Shown: positions 24,272 through 25,979 of the stretch, one piece after another
Layout: each line of letters starts with the position of its first letter
Position numbering within the stretch: position 1 is the first letter of the stretch
From: CAYWNK01 sp047639615
Lineage (GTDB): Bacteria > Planctomycetota > UBA1135 > GCA-002686595
Direction of reading: 5' to 3'
Length of the DNA stretch: 25,979 nucleotides
Assembly (NCBI GenBank): GCA_047639615.1
Contig: JBLIOL010000028.1
Location: 1 to 25,979, forward strand
The notes under the pieces: model-generated
What the model saw: only the letters and a program-made list of their open reading frames with translations
What the model was told of the DNA's origin: nothing
Database searches by the model: none
Position numbers and translations under genes: made by a program

Positions 24272-25352
24272 CGACACTTCTAAGGACGAGAAAACAGAAG
24301 ACGCCACCCAACACAAGTTGGACGAAGCTCGCAAGAAGGGGCAGGTCGCGTTCTCCACAGAGTTCTCCACGGGTGTTGGTATGGTCGCTGCGACCCTCGC
24401 CATGTTGGCGGTTGGTAGTCGCTTGGCGGACGTTACCGGAGAGTACCTGCGTCTCGGCCTGGTGGACATCGGGTCCAACGCGTCGGCCTCTCTTGAAGCT
24501 ACCGACATCGCTGAGTCGGTGCGCGCGGCGGCGAGCTATCTCATGCCGACCGTGCTTATGTTCTTGGCGCCGATGGTCATCCTGACCGCGATCGGTGGCT
24601 ACAGCCAGGTGGGGTTCCAGATTTCCCAAGAGGCAATCGAGCCGGACCCGAACAAGCTCAATCCTGTCAAGGGAATCAAGAAGGTCATCAGCATGAAAGG
24701 CGTGGTTCGCACGGCCATGGCTATCGCAAAGATCGCCGTATTGCTGTCGGCCATGCTCGGTGTGATCTACACCCAACGCGAACGCTTCGCGCAACTCGCT
24801 GGCGCGGACCTGCGCATGGTTCTGATGGTGATGGGTGAGATCCTCGGCAGAGCCACCCTCATGTGCGTGGTGATTCTCGCCCTGCTGTCCACTCTTGACC
24901 TGGTCTATCAGAAGCACCAGCACAAGACCGACATGAAGATGACCAAGCAGGAGGTCAAGGAAGAGGCCAAGTCCGCGGATGGTGATCCCAAGGTGAAGGC
25001 CCGTATCCGTCAGATTCAACGGGAGATGGCCGGCCGCCGAATGATGGCTGACGTCCCGGATGCCACGGTCGTCTTGACCAACCCGACCCACTATGCGGTG
25101 GCCTTGCGCTACCACGAAGACGGCCTCGGCGGTGCACCTTTGGTGCTTGCTAAGGGTGTTGATGAGGTTGCCCAGATGATCAAGAAAGTGGCCCGCGAGG
25201 CCAACGTGATGGTTGTGGAGGATCCGCCCTTGGCGCGAGCCTTGCACCGCAGCTGCGAAATTGGTGACGAGATCCCGGCTGAGCTCTTTGGAGCTGTGGC
25301 CAAGGTCTTGGCCTACGTCTTTCGCATGAACGGGCGCATGGCGCAGGCCTAG
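24264..25352 (+). CDS. flhB: Flagellar export switch protein FlhB
   Basis: This 362-residue protein sets the order of export, from rod/hook to filament. It starts with the usual 'DKTEDAT..KL.EARKKGQV' pattern (here DEKTEDATQHKLDEARKKGQV), has four membrane helices, and a cytoplasmic domain with the self-cleaving NPTH motif intact (residues 273-276, followed by YAVALRY). The linker 'MTKQEVKEEAKSADGDPKVKARIR' is also conserved. The start is GTG with GGAGG 7 nt before it, inside the end of fliR. fliK, its partner, is not in view. Confidence 0.98.
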   Translation: MADDTSKDEKTEDATQHKLDEARKKGQVAFSTEFSTGVGMVAATLAMLAVGSRLADVTGEYLRLGLVDIGSNASASLEATDIAESVRAAASYLMPTVLMFLAPMVILTAIGGYSQVGFQISQEAIEPDPNKLNPVKGIKKVISMKGVVRTAMAIAKIAVLLSAMLGVIYTQRERFAQLAGADLRMVLMVMGEILGRATLMCVVILALLSTLDLVYQKHQHKTDMKMTKQEVKEEAKSADGDPKVKARIRQIQREMAGRRMMADVPDATVVLTNPTHYAVALRYHEDGLGGAPLVLAKGVDEVAQMIKKVAREANVMVVEDPPLARALHRSCEIGDEIPAELFGAVAKVLAYVFRMNGRMAQA

Positions 25353-25359
25353 CTAGACC

Positions 25360-25979
25360 ATGGCGACTTCAACAAAACCGCAGCTGGGTAAAGCCGACAG
25401 TCTCACGGAGTGGATGAACAAGTACTCCGATTGGATCCTGGGCGTTGGCGTCCTGGGTTTGATCGTGACCTTGATCACGCCGCTCTCGCCTACTGTTCTA
25501 GACCTGCTGCTGGCCACGAACATCACCGCCGGCGTGATGCTCTTGATGGTCACCCTGAACGCGCGTGAAGCCACAGAGCTTTCCGCATTCCCGACCATCC
25601 TGCTATTCACGACCCTCTTCCGACTGGGTCTCAACGTGGCCAGTACGCGCTTGATTCTCACCGGCGGTGAGGCCGGCGAAGTGATCACGGCCTTCGGCCA
25701 GTATGTGGGCGGCGACGATCTCGCCGTGGGTTTCGTGGTCTTCCTGATCCTGATCATCATCCAGTTTGTGGTGATCACCAAGGGTTCAGGCCGGATCTCG
25801 GAAGTGGCCGCTCGCTTTGTGCTGGACGCTATGCCCGGCAAGCAGATGGCCATCGATGCCGACCTGAGTGCTGGCATGATCGATGCGGATCAGGCCAAGG
25901 ACCGGCGCGAAGCCGTGGCGAGCGAAGCCGAGTTCTACGGGTCGATGGATGGTGCCTCGAAGTTTGTTCGAGGTGATGC
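25360..25979 (+). CDS. flhA: Flagellar export protein FlhA (5' part, cut by window edge)
   Basis: The first 206 codons of flhA run off the right edge; the full protein is usually about 690 residues. They encode membrane helices and the FHIPEP signature region, 'FRLGLNVASTRLILTGGEAG', followed by 'VITKGSGRISEVAARFVLDAMPGKQMAIDADL', which is the most conserved part of the family. FlhA forms the nonameric ring below the gate and docks export chaperones. The ATG lies 7 nt after the flhB stop and is the only good start. No frameshift is seen in the visible part. Confidence 0.97.
   Translation, partial: MATSTKPQLGKADSLTEWMNKYSDWILGVGVLGLIVTLITPLSPTVLDLLLATNITAGVMLLMVTLNAREATELSAFPTILLFTTLFRLGLNVASTRLILTGGEAGEVITAFGQYVGGDDLAVGFVVFLILIIIQFVVITKGSGRISEVAARFVLDAMPGKQMAIDADLSAGMIDADQAKDRREAVASEAEFYGSMDGASKFVRGD

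Noticed and set aside
24144..25247. Minus-strand open frame of 367 codons
   Set aside because: It is antisense to flhB, which is complete with the NPTH motif and family length; the product is His/Gln/Arg-rich, as shadows are.

Overview
The window is one dense flagellar locus from a GC-rich, Gram-negative-type bacterium. It has a secretin-type STN domain protein, periplasmic TPR proteins and a rod/MS-ring operon. The control logic is sigma-54 plus sigma-28, as in polar flagellates. I cannot fix the phylum from sequence alone. Short two-domain flagellins and the unfamiliar accessory genes would fit Planctomycetota or another non-proteobacterial lineage, but that is a guess.

Left part (32-14663, all minus strand, transcribed right to left): 16 tightly coupled genes, mostly with 1-4 nt start/stop overlaps. 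In transcription order they are a degenerate kinase-like protein, a pseudo-receiver/HATPase fusion, an acidic single-pass membrane protein, a periplasmic STN-TPR protein, a periplasmic coiled-coil/TPR protein, a PAS histidine kinase, its sigma-54 response regulator, then flgB, flgC, fliE, fliF, fliG, fliH, fliI, fliJ and a MotE-like gene. A near-perfect sigma-54 promoter (14686-14702) lies just before the first gene, with two palindromic sites 110-160 bp further upstream.

Middle (14664-19438): a mostly non-coding stretch of about 0.9 kb, then a second, separate sigma-54 activator gene on the minus strand (15600-16979). Two tandem paralogous flagellin genes follow on the plus strand, each with a terminator-like hairpin after it.

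Right part (19439-25979, plus strand): fliD-fliS-fliT-like, headed by a good sigma-28 promoter. Next is fliO-fliP-fliQ-fliR-flhB-flhA (flhA runs off the edge), headed by a perfect sigma-54 promoter and the same palindrome, TGTCGA-N5-TCGACA, seen upstream of the left operon.

Together the genes describe a flagellar hierarchy. Sigma-54 and a Fis-type activator would switch on the basal body, the export gate and their own kinase/regulator. Sigma-28 would switch on the filament cap and its chaperones. The least familiar part is the five-gene block at the head of the left operon (9460-14663), which looks like a signalling plus envelope-spanning module tied to flagellar assembly.
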